Below, in pieces: positions 35,479-44,556 of a DNA stretch of 64,000 nt. Each line of letters starts with the position of its first letter. The stretch's first letter is position 1. Source of the DNA: CADEED01 sp035765415 (lineage in GTDB: Bacteria; Pseudomonadota; Gammaproteobacteria; Steroidobacterales; Steroidobacteraceae); assembly GCA_035765415.1 (NCBI GenBank), contig DASTXR010000131.1, forward strand, positions 1 through 64,000. Direction: 5' to 3'. The notes beneath the pieces were generated by a model, which searched no databases, had not been told where the DNA came from, and saw only the letters and a program-made list of their open reading frames with translations. Made by a program: the position numbers and the translations under genes.

Positions 35479-37071
35479 TCAGCCGGAAGAGTACTCCGCT
35501 AAATACTGTTCAAAACTCATTCGATCCGCGGCCTCAATGGACTTCTGCGCCGCCAGCGATTCATCGGCCGCTGCTCTGAACTCGGCCTGTCGCTCGGTGT
35601 TAGGGGGATAAAGCGCCAGGAAATATTCCTTGTGAAGGCGCGACATGCGCAGGCCCAGCTCGAAGAACGATTCGCCCGTGGTTTCGAGCTCGGCCAGCAT
35701 GCGTGCCGACGGAGTAAGGGCCACGTCGTGCACCTTGGCCGCCTGCACGGCCAGCGCTGCCGAGAACGGCTTCGCCGGATCGCCGCGGTCGAACACTTCG
35801 GCAATGCCCTGCATGGAGTCGATGAGCTCGCGCGCCCAGCCAGCCATCGAAACCGCCCTGCCATCCCGTTGCAATGTAAGACCGGGCTCACGGCCGCGGC
35901 GCGCCACCGTCACGTGATTCGCGTCGAGCGAATCCTGTTCCGACACGCCGATGGGCTGCGAGTCCTTCATGAGACACAGCGCGAGGAACACCTCGAGAAA
36001 ACGCATCTTGTTCTGGTTCACGCCCACCGGGTCGAAGGCGCTCACGTCGAGCGCCCGCACTTCCACGTATTCGACGCCCGCGCGGCGCAGCGCCTTGGTG
36101 GGACGTTCGCCCGAACGCGCCACGCGCTTCGGACGAATGAAACTGTAGTACTCGTTCTCGATCTGCAGGATGTTAGCGTTCAGCTGGCGGTATTCCTCGC
36201 CGACCTTCACGCCTAACTTCTCATACGGCTCGTGCGGAGTGCTGATGGCGCGCGACAGGTCGCGCACGTACTCGTCGAGGCTGTTCACGGACACCGACAG
36301 GCCGGCCTGGTTGCGGTTGCGATAACCGAGATCGCTCATGCGCAGGCTGGTGGCGTAGGGCTCGTACGAGGTGTCTTTCGAGAGGCGCGGCAGCGTCACG
36401 TTGCGCCCGCGCAGGAATGAATTGCACACCACCGGCGAAACGCCGAACAGGTACAGCACCAGCCAGCCGTGGCGGCGATAGTTGCGCAACAGGTGGAAAT
36501 ATCGATCGGAGATGAACGGCTGGCCGCGCTCGCGCGACTGCACGATGTCCGGCCACGCGTCCCACATGCGCTCCGGGAACGAGTAGTTGTAATGCACGCC
36601 GGAGATGGCCTGCATCATGCGGCCATAACGCACGCCCAGGCCGTTGCGATACACCGTCTTCATGCGCCCGACGTTCGACTTGCCGAACTGCGCGATGGGA
36701 ATGCTCTCGTCGCCGTCGATGACGGACGGCATCGAAGTGGCCCAGAGCAATTCGTCGCCGAGATGCTGGTAGACGAACTGGTGCAGATCGAGCAGGTATT
36801 GCAGCAGCTCCCAGCTCGTGCGGAACGTCGGCGAGACGAGCTCGATCAGCGCCTCCGAATAATCGGTGGTGATGTTGTCGTTGGTGAGCGCCGAACCGAG
36901 CGCGCGCGGATGCGGCGTCTGGGCGATACGGCCGTCAGGCGTGACGCGCAGCGACTCCCTTTCGACGCCCTTGCGCCCGCCCTGAATGACTTCAGGCTCG
37001 CCGCTGTTGATAAGCGCCGCGAGTGTTTGTTCGAACTTGCGGTCGATGGCGGCGCTCATGGGGCCCGGCAT
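35479..37071 (-). CDS. gshA: Glutamate-cysteine ligase
   Basis: A 530-residue ATP-dependent ligase making gamma-glutamylcysteine, the first step of glutathione synthesis. It belongs to the gammaproteobacterial class (E. coli GshA is 518 residues). Visible are GRKGVERESLRV near residue 29, DYSEALIELVSPT near residue 73, the GVHYNYSFPERMW stretch and YVEVRALDVSAFDPVG near 335. A start at the ATG four codons later is equally possible. gshB is not in the window. The class supports a gammaproteobacterial host. Confidence 0.95.
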   Translation of the reverse strand: MPGPMSAAIDRKFEQTLAALINSGEPEVIQGGRKGVERESLRVTPDGRIAQTPHPRALGSALTNDNITTDYSEALIELVSPTFRTSWELLQYLLDLHQFVYQHLGDELLWATSMPSVIDGDESIPIAQFGKSNVGRMKTVYRNGLGVRYGRMMQAISGVHYNYSFPERMWDAWPDIVQSRERGQPFISDRYFHLLRNYRRHGWLVLYLFGVSPVVCNSFLRGRNVTLPRLSKDTSYEPYATSLRMSDLGYRNRNQAGLSVSVNSLDEYVRDLSRAISTPHEPYEKLGVKVGEEYRQLNANILQIENEYYSFIRPKRVARSGERPTKALRRAGVEYVEVRALDVSAFDPVGVNQNKMRFLEVFLALCLMKDSQPIGVSEQDSLDANHVTVARRGREPGLTLQRDGRAVSMAGWARELIDSMQGIAEVFDRGDPAKPFSAALAVQAAKVHDVALTPSARMLAELETTGESFFELGLRMSRLHKEYFLALYPPNTERQAEFRAAADESLAAQKSIEAADRMSFEQYLAEYSSG

Positions 37072-37118
37072 CTTGCCGGTACGGCCTCATGGTCGCAATC
37101 AGCCAATGGAGAGAGAGG

Positions 37119-37775
37119 TCAGGGGGTGGCGTTGGTTTGGACGCGCAGCACCTGCTCCGCCTCACAATAACGGCGAAGGGCGACTAGCATCTCGGGCAAC
37201 TCGCGCTTGAAGGTCGAGCGCGCCAGCCAGTTTGGAACGAAGCCCGGCGGGTCGATATAGACGCGATAACGCAGCAGCGTCCGCTCGCCATTGGCTGCCG
37301 GTTCGAACTCCCAGATGCCCTCGTTGGCCTTGAAGTCCCCGCTGACCTGGCGAAACGAAATGCTTCGGTCGGTGACGAACTCGGCGCGGGATACATAACG
37401 AAGCCGGGGCGCATACCAGCCGAAGTCGATCTCCTGCTCCACCAGGGCCCAGCTCGCATCGGGGGCCTGTTCGCGGATTCGGCACAAGCGAAGATTCGGC
37501 ACGAACTTGGCGGCATCCGCACAGCGGGCCATGGACTGGAACACCACCGCGGGAGGCGCGTTGATGAGCATTGCCGCCCGCGCGGTGCCGCGGCGGGCGC
37601 CCGGCTCGAGATTGGCCCGAATGACGACCTCGCCATTCTCGACGCGTTTGAGCTCGGCAGGCGTGAGCTCGAAGTCCGCCGCCCATGCGCTCCCGGCGCA
37701 GGCCAGCCCAAGGCCGAGAACCGCTGCCATCCATTGCGGTGCGCAAATCATGGTTGACGATATCCCATACTTCAT
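37119..37775 (-). CDS. Exported START/SRPBCC-like protein
   Basis: A 218-residue protein with a signal peptide (about 1-32, ending AWA) and an SRPBCC/START-type ligand-binding fold: INAPPAVVFQSMARCADAAKF near residue 71, then alternating strands, then the long C-terminal helix PNWLARSTFKRELPEMLVALRRYCE. Proteins of this type bind hydrophobic ligands in the periplasm. Upstream of gshA across 47 bases on the same strand, though a functional link is not evident. Ligand unknown. Confidence 0.75.
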   Translation of the reverse strand: MKYGISSTMICAPQWMAAVLGLGLACAGSAWAADFELTPAELKRVENGEVVIRANLEPGARRGTARAAMLINAPPAVVFQSMARCADAAKFVPNLRLCRIREQAPDASWALVEQEIDFGWYAPRLRYVSRAEFVTDRSISFRQVSGDFKANEGIWEFEPAANGERTLLRYRVYIDPPGFVPNWLARSTFKRELPEMLVALRRYCEAEQVLRVQTNATP

Positions 37776-37906
37776 GAGTGCCGTCTGCAGGCCAATCGGT
37801 TCAAAGGGATAGGTCAGCGGGCCTGGGCTCGCGGATCGGCCGTCCGGCCTGCGTATTTCGGTTTTTGTTCATTGTCGGTTAAGCGAGTTCGGCCTATTGT
37901 CCGGCC

Positions 37907-38251
37907 ATGAAACGTGTACTTGCCGTGCTGGTGTTCGGCCTCCTGGCCTCGTCCCCGGCATTCGCGTTTCGCTGCGGCACCAAGCTCGTGAGCGAAGGCG
38001 ATTCGCGCGCCGAAGTTGCCCACAAGTGCGGCGAACCCACCGACGTGGTGAACCAGCGCAGCGTGTTCCGCCGCCCGGTGATCTGGGGTTATGGCCGCCA
38101 CCGGTCGCAGTTCATCGGCGAGGACTACATCGAAGTGCCCGTCGAAACCTGGCTGTACAACCTCGGGCCTAACAAGCTCATGCGTCGCGTCCGATTCGAA
38201 GGCGGTTACGTCGTCGAAATAGAGACGCTGGGGTATGGGTATAACCAATAG
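37907..38251 (+). CDS. Exported DUF2845 protein
   Basis: A 114-residue protein with a signal peptide (about 1-21, SSPAFA) and a DUF2845 body: FRCGTKLVSEGDSRAEVAHKCGEP, then a basic stretch and EVPVETWLYNLGPNKLMRRVRFEGG. The two cysteines (Cys23 and Cys41 by count) could form a disulfide in the periplasm. The stop codon is immediately followed by a large hairpin repeat. Biological role is not known for this family. Confidence 0.85.
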   Translation: MKRVLAVLVFGLLASSPAFAFRCGTKLVSEGDSRAEVAHKCGEPTDVVNQRSVFRRPVIWGYGRHRSQFIGEDYIEVPVETWLYNLGPNKLMRRVRFEGGYVVEIETLGYGYNQ

Positions 38252-38255
38252 AAGT

Positions 38256-38342
38256 ATGGGGGCAGCCCCCGTTTCCCGGCAAAAGGGGTCAGTCCTCAAA
38301 GAGGGCTGACCCCTTTTGCTAGGAAACGGGGGCTGCCCCCAT
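38256..38342. repeat. Nested two-tier inverted repeat
   Basis: A perfect 21-base outer stem (38256-38276 with 38322-38342, core GGGGGCAGCCCCC) encloses a 19-base inner stem (38279-38297 with 38301-38319, core AAAGGGGTCAG, one G-T pair) with a 3-base loop. The 87-base structure lies between two convergent genes, starting 5 bases after the DUF2845 stop and ending 2 bases before the DUF885 stop, so it may serve as a bidirectional terminator. It has the character of a REP/BIME-like mobile hairpin. Confidence 0.8.
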
Positions 38343-38343
38343 T

Positions 38344-40125
38344 CTATTTCACTGCCCTCGGCCTGCTCTTGCCCTCGATCCAGCGATCGACCTTCGCGGT
38401 CAGCACATTCATGGGCACCGCGCCGTCACGCAGGATCTGGCTGTGAAATTCGCGAACGTCGAATGAAGGGCCGAGCTGGGTCTGCGCGCGGGCGCGCAGC
38501 GCGCTGATGTGCAGCTGGCCCAACTTGTAACCCAATGCCTGGCCTGGCCAGACAATGTAACGCTCCACTTCGGCGGTGACGTCGCTCTCGGCGAGCGAGG
38601 AATTGTCGAGCATGTATTTGATGGCCTGCTCGCGCGTCCACCCTTTCGAATGCAGCCCGGTGTCCACCACCAGGCGCATCGCCCGCAGCATTTCATCGGA
38701 CAACCGGCCGTACCACTGGTACGGATCGGTGAACACACCGAGCTCCTTGCCGATGGATTCCGCGTACAGCGCCCAGCCTTCCGAATAGGACACGTAGCCG
38801 TTGAAGCGGCGGATGCGCGGCAGATCGGTGAGCTCCTGCTGGATGGAAATCTGGAAATGGTGGCCCGGCGACGCTTCGTGCAGCGACAGCGTTTCGAGAC
38901 CGAAGCGCGGCTGCGCCTTGAGGTTGTGCGTGTTGATGTAAAAGATGCCCGGGCGTTTGCCATCGGGCGACGCGGACTGGTAGGACGCGCCGGCCGCCGA
39001 CGCTGCACGAAACGCCTCGACGGCGCGGATCTCGTAGTCCGCCTTCGGAAAATCGGCGAACAGTTTCGGCAGCAGCGAATCGATGCGCCGCTTCACGCCG
39101 CGATAGGCGTCCAGCAGCTCGTCTTCGGTCTGGAAGTAGAACCGCGGGTCTTCCTCGAGCGTCTTGAAGAACGCGTCGAGGTCGCCGGCGAAGCCCACCT
39201 GGTTTTTCACGGCGAGCATTTCACCGCGGATCCGCGCGACTTCCGCGAGGCCCAGGCGGTGAATTTCGTCGGCGGTCATGTCCATGGTGGTGGCGCCGTG
39301 GATGCGCCAGCGATACCAGCCCTGGCCGTCGGGCAGTTCCGTCCACGCCACCGTGGTGCGCGCCGCGGGTAGATAGTGGCGCTCGATGAAATCCGCGAGC
39401 CGCGAATACGCGGGCAGCACCTCCCCGGTGAGCGCGGCGGAATAGGCGTTGCTGATGCGCTCGCGTTCCCTGGCCGGGATTTCCGCCGGCATTGCCTTGA
39501 TGGGCGCCCAGAAGATGTTGTCGGTGAGGTTGGCGGTGACGATTTCGCGCAGCTGCGGCACCACCTTGCTCATGGCCGGCCGCGGCAGCGTGATGCCGCG
39601 CGCCATGCCCTCGCGCATCATGTCGATGGCGCCGTCGGCCCAGCGCGGGAACTGCCGCACGCGCGCGAGGAACCGGTCGTAGTCCTTCGCCGTGGCGAAC
39701 GGCTGCGGGCCGGTGCCGGAGCCATACACGGCCAGATCCATGGGCAGGCCGCTCATCTGGTTGAGCGGCATCAGCTCTTCGGGATATTTGCGGCCCTCGA
39801 GCGCAATCTCGCGTTCGCTCACGAATATGTCGTAGGTGATGCGCGCCGTGGGCGAAAGCGCGGTGGGGTCGATGCGCCGCGCGCGTTCGAGGAAAGCCTG
39901 ATCGAGAGCATGCTGGCGTTCGCGAAAGCCGGGGCTGGTGGTTTCGTCGAGCCGGTCGTCATAGCGGGAATCGCCGATGGAGGTCGCGGCCATCGGCAAC
40001 AGTTCGAGCTGCCGATCGAAATACTCTTCGACCAGCGCGTTGAGCGCGGATTCAGGCGTACGGGGCGCAGGCGGACCAGCGCAGGCGCCGAGCACTGCAG
40101 TCGCTAACAGGAAAAGCTTTTTCAT
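38344..40125 (-). CDS. DUF885 family lipoprotein (putative metallohydrolase)
   Basis: A 593-residue exported protein. A lipoprotein signal MKKLFLLATAVLGAC places the lipidated cysteine at residue 15. The body is a DUF885 domain, with helical segments and the conserved LHEASPGHHFQ stretch near residue 415, a thermolysin-like zinc-binding arrangement, and GWALYAESIG further on. Members are thought to be peptidase-like zinc enzymes, mostly uncharacterised. I chose the ATG at 40125 to give the lipoprotein signal. The frame is open 7 codons further up. Confidence 0.87.
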   Translation of the reverse strand: MKKLFLLATAVLGACAGPPAPRTPESALNALVEEYFDRQLELLPMAATSIGDSRYDDRLDETTSPGFRERQHALDQAFLERARRIDPTALSPTARITYDIFVSEREIALEGRKYPEELMPLNQMSGLPMDLAVYGSGTGPQPFATAKDYDRFLARVRQFPRWADGAIDMMREGMARGITLPRPAMSKVVPQLREIVTANLTDNIFWAPIKAMPAEIPARERERISNAYSAALTGEVLPAYSRLADFIERHYLPAARTTVAWTELPDGQGWYRWRIHGATTMDMTADEIHRLGLAEVARIRGEMLAVKNQVGFAGDLDAFFKTLEEDPRFYFQTEDELLDAYRGVKRRIDSLLPKLFADFPKADYEIRAVEAFRAASAAGASYQSASPDGKRPGIFYINTHNLKAQPRFGLETLSLHEASPGHHFQISIQQELTDLPRIRRFNGYVSYSEGWALYAESIGKELGVFTDPYQWYGRLSDEMLRAMRLVVDTGLHSKGWTREQAIKYMLDNSSLAESDVTAEVERYIVWPGQALGYKLGQLHISALRARAQTQLGPSFDVREFHSQILRDGAVPMNVLTAKVDRWIEGKSRPRAVK

Positions 40126-40278
40126 GGCGGGATGGTAGCAGGGCACCTCGACGCTTCAGGGCGGCCCGCCGCTGTGTTCGCGCCGAAATGCGCATTTGGT
40201 ACGCCGCGGCGAATCAATGACTTTCTCGCGGGTCCTAGGTCCGGCACTCACAAAGCCTTAACCTACGACCCTATAACT

Positions 40279-40959
40279 ATGTCACCCGCCATCCTCATCG
40301 CCGACGATCACCCGCTGTTTCGCGAGGCGCTCAAGCTCGCCATCACCCAGGCTTTCGGCGGAGCACGCACCTTCGAAGCCGACACGGTCGACTCGCTGCT
40401 CGCGACGCTGCACGCAAATCCGGAAATCGACCTGCTGCTGCTCGACCTCGGCATGCCGGGTGCGCACGGTTTTTCGGGCCTCATCCAGGTTCGCGCGCAC
40501 TACCCGTCGGTGCCCGTGGTGGTCATTTCCGGCCGCGAAGACCTGGACATCGCGCAACGCACGCTGGCGCACGGAGCCGCGGCCTTCATCGCCAAATCCG
40601 CGGCCGTGCCCACCATCATCGACGCCTTGCAGACCATCCTGCAGGGCGGAGTCTGGAGTCCGCCGGACATGGTGCCGGCCGGCGGCGCGCGCAGTCACGA
40701 CGTGAACCCGGACGAAGCCGCCGCCGCGCGCCGCGTGGCCAGCCTCACGCCGCAGCAGTTCCGGGTCCTGTCCATGTTGTGCTCGGGCCAGTCGAACAAG
40801 CGCATCGCCCTGCAGCTGCAGGTGTCCGAAGCCACTGTGAAGGCGCACATGACGGCCATCCTCGAAAAGATGGGCGCCGAAAATCGAACGCAGGCCGTGT
40901 TGATCGCGCAGCGCCTGGCGCTGCATCAGTTCGCGCCGCCCGTCGAAGAGGACACCTGA
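40279..40959 (+). CDS. LuxR-type response regulator (CrbR/ErdR-like)
   Basis: A 226-residue two-component regulator. The receiver domain (1-120) has the acidic pair Asp9/Asp10, phosphoacceptor Asp56 (LLLLDLGMPG) and Lys106. The LuxR helix-turn-helix is at about 155-215 (LTPQQFRVLSMLCSGQSNK). It converges on, and overlaps by 34 bases, the gene for a symporter-fused sensor kinase, the same partner type as CrbS/CrbR of Vibrio and MxtR/ErdR of Pseudomonas, which switch on acetyl-CoA synthetase and acetate use. The name is by analogy. I chose the ATG at 40279 at the start of the receiver fold. Confidence 0.88.
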   Translation: MSPAILIADDHPLFREALKLAITQAFGGARTFEADTVDSLLATLHANPEIDLLLLDLGMPGAHGFSGLIQVRAHYPSVPVVVISGREDLDIAQRTLAHGAAAFIAKSAAVPTIIDALQTILQGGVWSPPDMVPAGGARSHDVNPDEAAAARRVASLTPQQFRVLSMLCSGQSNKRIALQLQVSEATVKAHMTAILEKMGAENRTQAVLIAQRLALHQFAPPVEEDT

Positions 40960-43900
40960 TTCGAGCGCTCGAGCCTGTCCACCAGCGCCGCGATCAACGC
41001 GCGCAACGCGGCGGGGCGCACCGGCTTGCGCAGCACGGGAAATCCCAGCTTGTCGGCCCGGAGCACCAGCTTTTCGGTGGCATCGGCGGTGAGCAGCGCG
41101 CCGGCGCGTCGCTGGCCGGCGGGCGCTCCGCGCACCAGCCGCTCTAACAACTCGAGGCCCGCGGGCCGGTTCTGCAGGTGAAAGTCCGCCAGCACGATAT
41201 CGATGTGCTGTTCGGCGCCGAGCGCCAGCGCCGCCTCCGGTGAAGCCACGGCCAGTACGCGGAAGCCCCAGCGCGCCAGCAGCTCGCGCAGTCCGTCCAG
41301 AGTGGCGGCATCGTCGTCGATGCACAGGATTCTCGCGGTGGGCGACGAGCCCGCGGACTCGCCGATCCTGTGTTCGGTGAGCTCGCTGAAACTCGCCGCG
41401 GCCCCGGCGCCGGCCCGCGGCACACGAATGCCGAAAATGCTGCCGCGCTCCGGCGTGGACACGAGCGTGAGCGTGCTGTCGAGGATCACCGAGATGCGCT
41501 CGCAGATCGACAATCCCAGCCCCAGGCCCTTTTCTCCCCACGGCGATGGCTGATCGAGCCTGCGGAATTCTTCGAATATGGCGCGCCGGTTTTCCGCGGT
41601 GATTCCCGGCCCCGTGTCGATCACCTGGAGCTCGACGGTCTTGCCGTCATCACGGCGCCGCGCGCCCAGCACCACGCTGCCCGTCTGCGTATAACGCAGC
41701 GCGTTGCCGATGAAATTCTGCAGAACGCGCCGGAGCAGGCGCGGATCGGAGCGCACACGCAGCCGCGTGCGAACGAACGAGAGGCGGATGCCGCGTTGTG
41801 CCGCGACCGGCGCGAACTGCTTCAGCAGGGAGTTCAGCAGATCGCCGACGTCGAACTCCGTGATCTCCGCGCGCACGCCGCCGGCATCGAGGCGCGAGAT
41901 GTCGAGCAGTCCTTCCAGCAGGTCGCCGGCCGCGGCCAGCGAGTTGTCGACGCTGTCGGCGAGTCCGCGCAGATCTCCGTCCTGGCCGGCACGGCTGCGC
42001 AGCGCGGCGTTGAACAGCCGCGCGGCGCCGAGCGGCTGCAGCAGATCGTGGCTCGCGGCAACGACGAAGCGGGTCTTCGACTGGTTGGCCTGCTCCGCCT
42101 GCGCCACCGCGGCCGCGAGCTGGCGAGTGCGCTCCTCGACGCGCAGCTCCAGGGTTTCGTTGATTTCGCGCAGGCTCTCTTCGGTGCGTTTGTGGCTCGT
42201 GACGTCGCTGAACGTGGTGACGAATCCGCCGTCGGGCAGCGGCTGGCCTCGCAGCTCGATCACCCGGCCATCGGAACGGCGCCGTTCCGAGGTGTGCACG
42301 GAACCGGCGCGCATGAACGCGAGGCGCTTGCGCACCTGCGTTTCCACGTCGCCCGGCCCGCACCAGCCGCGGCCGGCGTTGAACCGGATCAGCTCTTCCA
42401 CCGACTTGCCTGCGAATACGAACCCGGGCGGATACGCGAACAGATCGAGGTAGCGCTGATTCCAGGCCACGAGGCGCATCTCCGCGTTCACCACGCAAAC
42501 CCCCTGCGGCATGTTGTCCATCATGGTTTCGAGCAGCTCGCGATTGAAACGCAGCTTCTGCGACGCTTCGTCGAACAGCGTGACGATTTCGGCGAGCTCG
42601 ATGCCGGCGCCGCGCAGCGCGCTGGTCAGCACCAGGCGGGCCGACGACGCGCCGAGCGCGCCCGACAAATCGCGTTCCAGCGACTGCAGCAGCGCCAGAT
42701 CGGCGCGCTCTTCGGCGAACACATGGCGCTTGAGCTCGCGCGAGCGCCTCTCGAGCAGGCGCCGTGCGGCCGGAGCTCCTAACAACCTCTCCGCGAGCAG
42801 CAGCAGGTCGCCGACCGTGGCGCCGCCCGGCAGCAGTTGCCCGCCCCGGCTGCCCGGAAACCCTTCGAGCAGCCGCGCTCCCGCCACGCGCAGCCGCTCG
42901 CCGATCGCGGGCCGGTAGCGCAGCGACAGCGCGACCATGACGGCGACGTTCGCCGCGAGCGACCAGAACACGCCGTGCGAAAAATGGTCGGGAAAACTCA
43001 CACCGAACAACGTGCGCGGCGCCAGCCACGCGAGGCCGAACGGACCCTCCGTCAACCAGCCCGGTGGCGTGTCGCCGTCGGTCACGATGACGGGCAACAA
43101 CAGCGTGTAGAACCAGATGACGAAGCCGGCGGCGAGTCCGCCCGTGACGCCGGCGCGGCTCGCACCCTGCCAGTAAACCGCGGCGATGATGGCGGGGCCG
43201 AACTGCGAAACCGCGGCCAGGGACAACGTGCCGATGGACGCGAGCGTGGGCGCGTTCGGCGACAGGTGGAAGAATCCGTAGGCGCCTAACAAAACGCAGA
43301 GGATGGCCACGCGGCGCACCCACAGGATCATGGCCGGTGATGCGACGCTCTCGCCCATCGACGTCAGCCGCCAGCGCCACAACATCGGCAGCACCAGGTC
43401 GTTGCTGATCATGGTCGCCAGCGCGACGCTTGCGACGATGACCATGCCGGTGGCCGCGGCGAAGCCGCCCAGGTACGCGAACAGCGCCAGCCACTCCTGT
43501 CCGGCCGCGAGCGGAATCCACAGGACCAGCGCGTCGGTATTCGGCGCGCTGCGGCCCGCGGCGTCGAGCGGCAATGACGCGGCGACGATGGGGATGACCA
43601 CGACGCTGAGCAGCACCAGATATCCGCCGAACCACCAGCGCGCGGGGCGCACGTCGGCGACGTCCGCGCATTCGACCACGCCCATGTGAAATTGCCGCGG
43701 CAGGCAGAAGAATGCGAAGAGAGCCGTCAGCGCCTGCGCGAAGAACATCGAGGGCTGCGTGAATTCCTCGGGGATGTGCCGCAGCGCGGTGACCATCGGC
43801 GCGGGGCTGTCGAGCGTGGTCAGCGCGAACAGGCTCACCGCCGCGAGCGCCACGAGCTTGAACACCGACTCGGCGGCGATGGCGAGCACCATGCCCGGAT

Positions 43901-44468
43901 GATGCTCGGTGGCGTCGATGCCGCGCGTGCCGAACAGGATGGCGAACAGCGCGAGCATGAGCGCGACGCCGAGCGTGGTGTCCTGGTACCAGTGGGGAGT
44001 AACGCCCGGAGGCTTTGCCGTGAGCACATCGATGCTCATCGAGATGGCGGTGAGCTGCAGCGCAATGTACGGAATGATCGCCGTGAGCGCGATGACGGTG
44101 ACCAGCACCGCGATGCGGCGCGACCGCCCGAAGCGCGCCGACAGGAAGTCGGAGATCGACGTGGCGTTCTGGTGCTTGGCCAACCTTATTAGACGTTCGT
44201 AGAACCTGATGCCGAAGGCGAGCAGCACCAGCGGCCCGAAATAGCCGGCGATGTACAAGAGGCCATCCAGCTTCGCGGTGCCCGCCGCGCCGTAGAAGGT
44301 CCAGCTCGATCCGTAGACACCGAGAGCGAAGCTGTAGATCAGCACGCGGAATCGGGGATTCTCCGGATAGACCTTGGTGCGATCGCCCCACCACGCAATG
44401 GCGAACAGGCCGGCCATGTACACCAGCGACGCTGCAGCCAAAACCCAGCCTGAAACGGTCGTCGTCAT
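40926..44468 (-). CDS. Sodium/solute-symporter-fused hybrid histidine kinase (CrbS/MxtR-like)
   Basis: An 1180-residue inner-membrane sensor. About 13 transmembrane helices of a sodium/solute symporter domain occupy roughly residues 1-520. A PAS-like domain (about 660-760), a coiled coil, a histidine-kinase domain with phospho-His807 (ASHDLLQPLG), an N-box near Asn922 and a GLGLGLS ATP-lid motif follow. The C-terminal receiver has phosphoacceptor Asp1095 (IVLADF). CrbS/MxtR-type kinases share this layout and control acetate or carbon-switch genes. Convergent and overlapping with the LuxR-type regulator. The ligand and whether it transports are unknown. Confidence 0.9.
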   Translation of the reverse strand: MTTTVSGWVLAAASLVYMAGLFAIAWWGDRTKVYPENPRFRVLIYSFALGVYGSSWTFYGAAGTAKLDGLLYIAGYFGPLVLLAFGIRFYERLIRLAKHQNATSISDFLSARFGRSRRIAVLVTVIALTAIIPYIALQLTAISMSIDVLTAKPPGVTPHWYQDTTLGVALMLALFAILFGTRGIDATEHHPGMVLAIAAESVFKLVALAAVSLFALTTLDSPAPMVTALRHIPEEFTQPSMFFAQALTALFAFFCLPRQFHMGVVECADVADVRPARWWFGGYLVLLSVVVIPIVAASLPLDAAGRSAPNTDALVLWIPLAAGQEWLALFAYLGGFAAATGMVIVASVALATMISNDLVLPMLWRWRLTSMGESVASPAMILWVRRVAILCVLLGAYGFFHLSPNAPTLASIGTLSLAAVSQFGPAIIAAVYWQGASRAGVTGGLAAGFVIWFYTLLLPVIVTDGDTPPGWLTEGPFGLAWLAPRTLFGVSFPDHFSHGVFWSLAANVAVMVALSLRYRPAIGERLRVAGARLLEGFPGSRGGQLLPGGATVGDLLLLAERLLGAPAARRLLERRSRELKRHVFAEERADLALLQSLERDLSGALGASSARLVLTSALRGAGIELAEIVTLFDEASQKLRFNRELLETMMDNMPQGVCVVNAEMRLVAWNQRYLDLFAYPPGFVFAGKSVEELIRFNAGRGWCGPGDVETQVRKRLAFMRAGSVHTSERRRSDGRVIELRGQPLPDGGFVTTFSDVTSHKRTEESLREINETLELRVEERTRQLAAAVAQAEQANQSKTRFVVAASHDLLQPLGAARLFNAALRSRAGQDGDLRGLADSVDNSLAAAGDLLEGLLDISRLDAGGVRAEITEFDVGDLLNSLLKQFAPVAAQRGIRLSFVRTRLRVRSDPRLLRRVLQNFIGNALRYTQTGSVVLGARRRDDGKTVELQVIDTGPGITAENRRAIFEEFRRLDQPSPWGEKGLGLGLSICERISVILDSTLTLVSTPERGSIFGIRVPRAGAGAAASFSELTEHRIGESAGSSPTARILCIDDDAATLDGLRELLARWGFRVLAVASPEAALALGAEQHIDIVLADFHLQNRPAGLELLERLVRGAPAGQRRAGALLTADATEKLVLRADKLGFPVLRKPVRPAALRALIAALVDRLERSNQVSSSTGGAN

Positions 44469-44556
44469 TTAGTTGAGTAGACGATAGTCCAATTTTTGTG
44501 CGCGCGTTCCCGAACGTATTCTCGACCGCCCGAAGAATTCCAACGAAGGGGGAATC

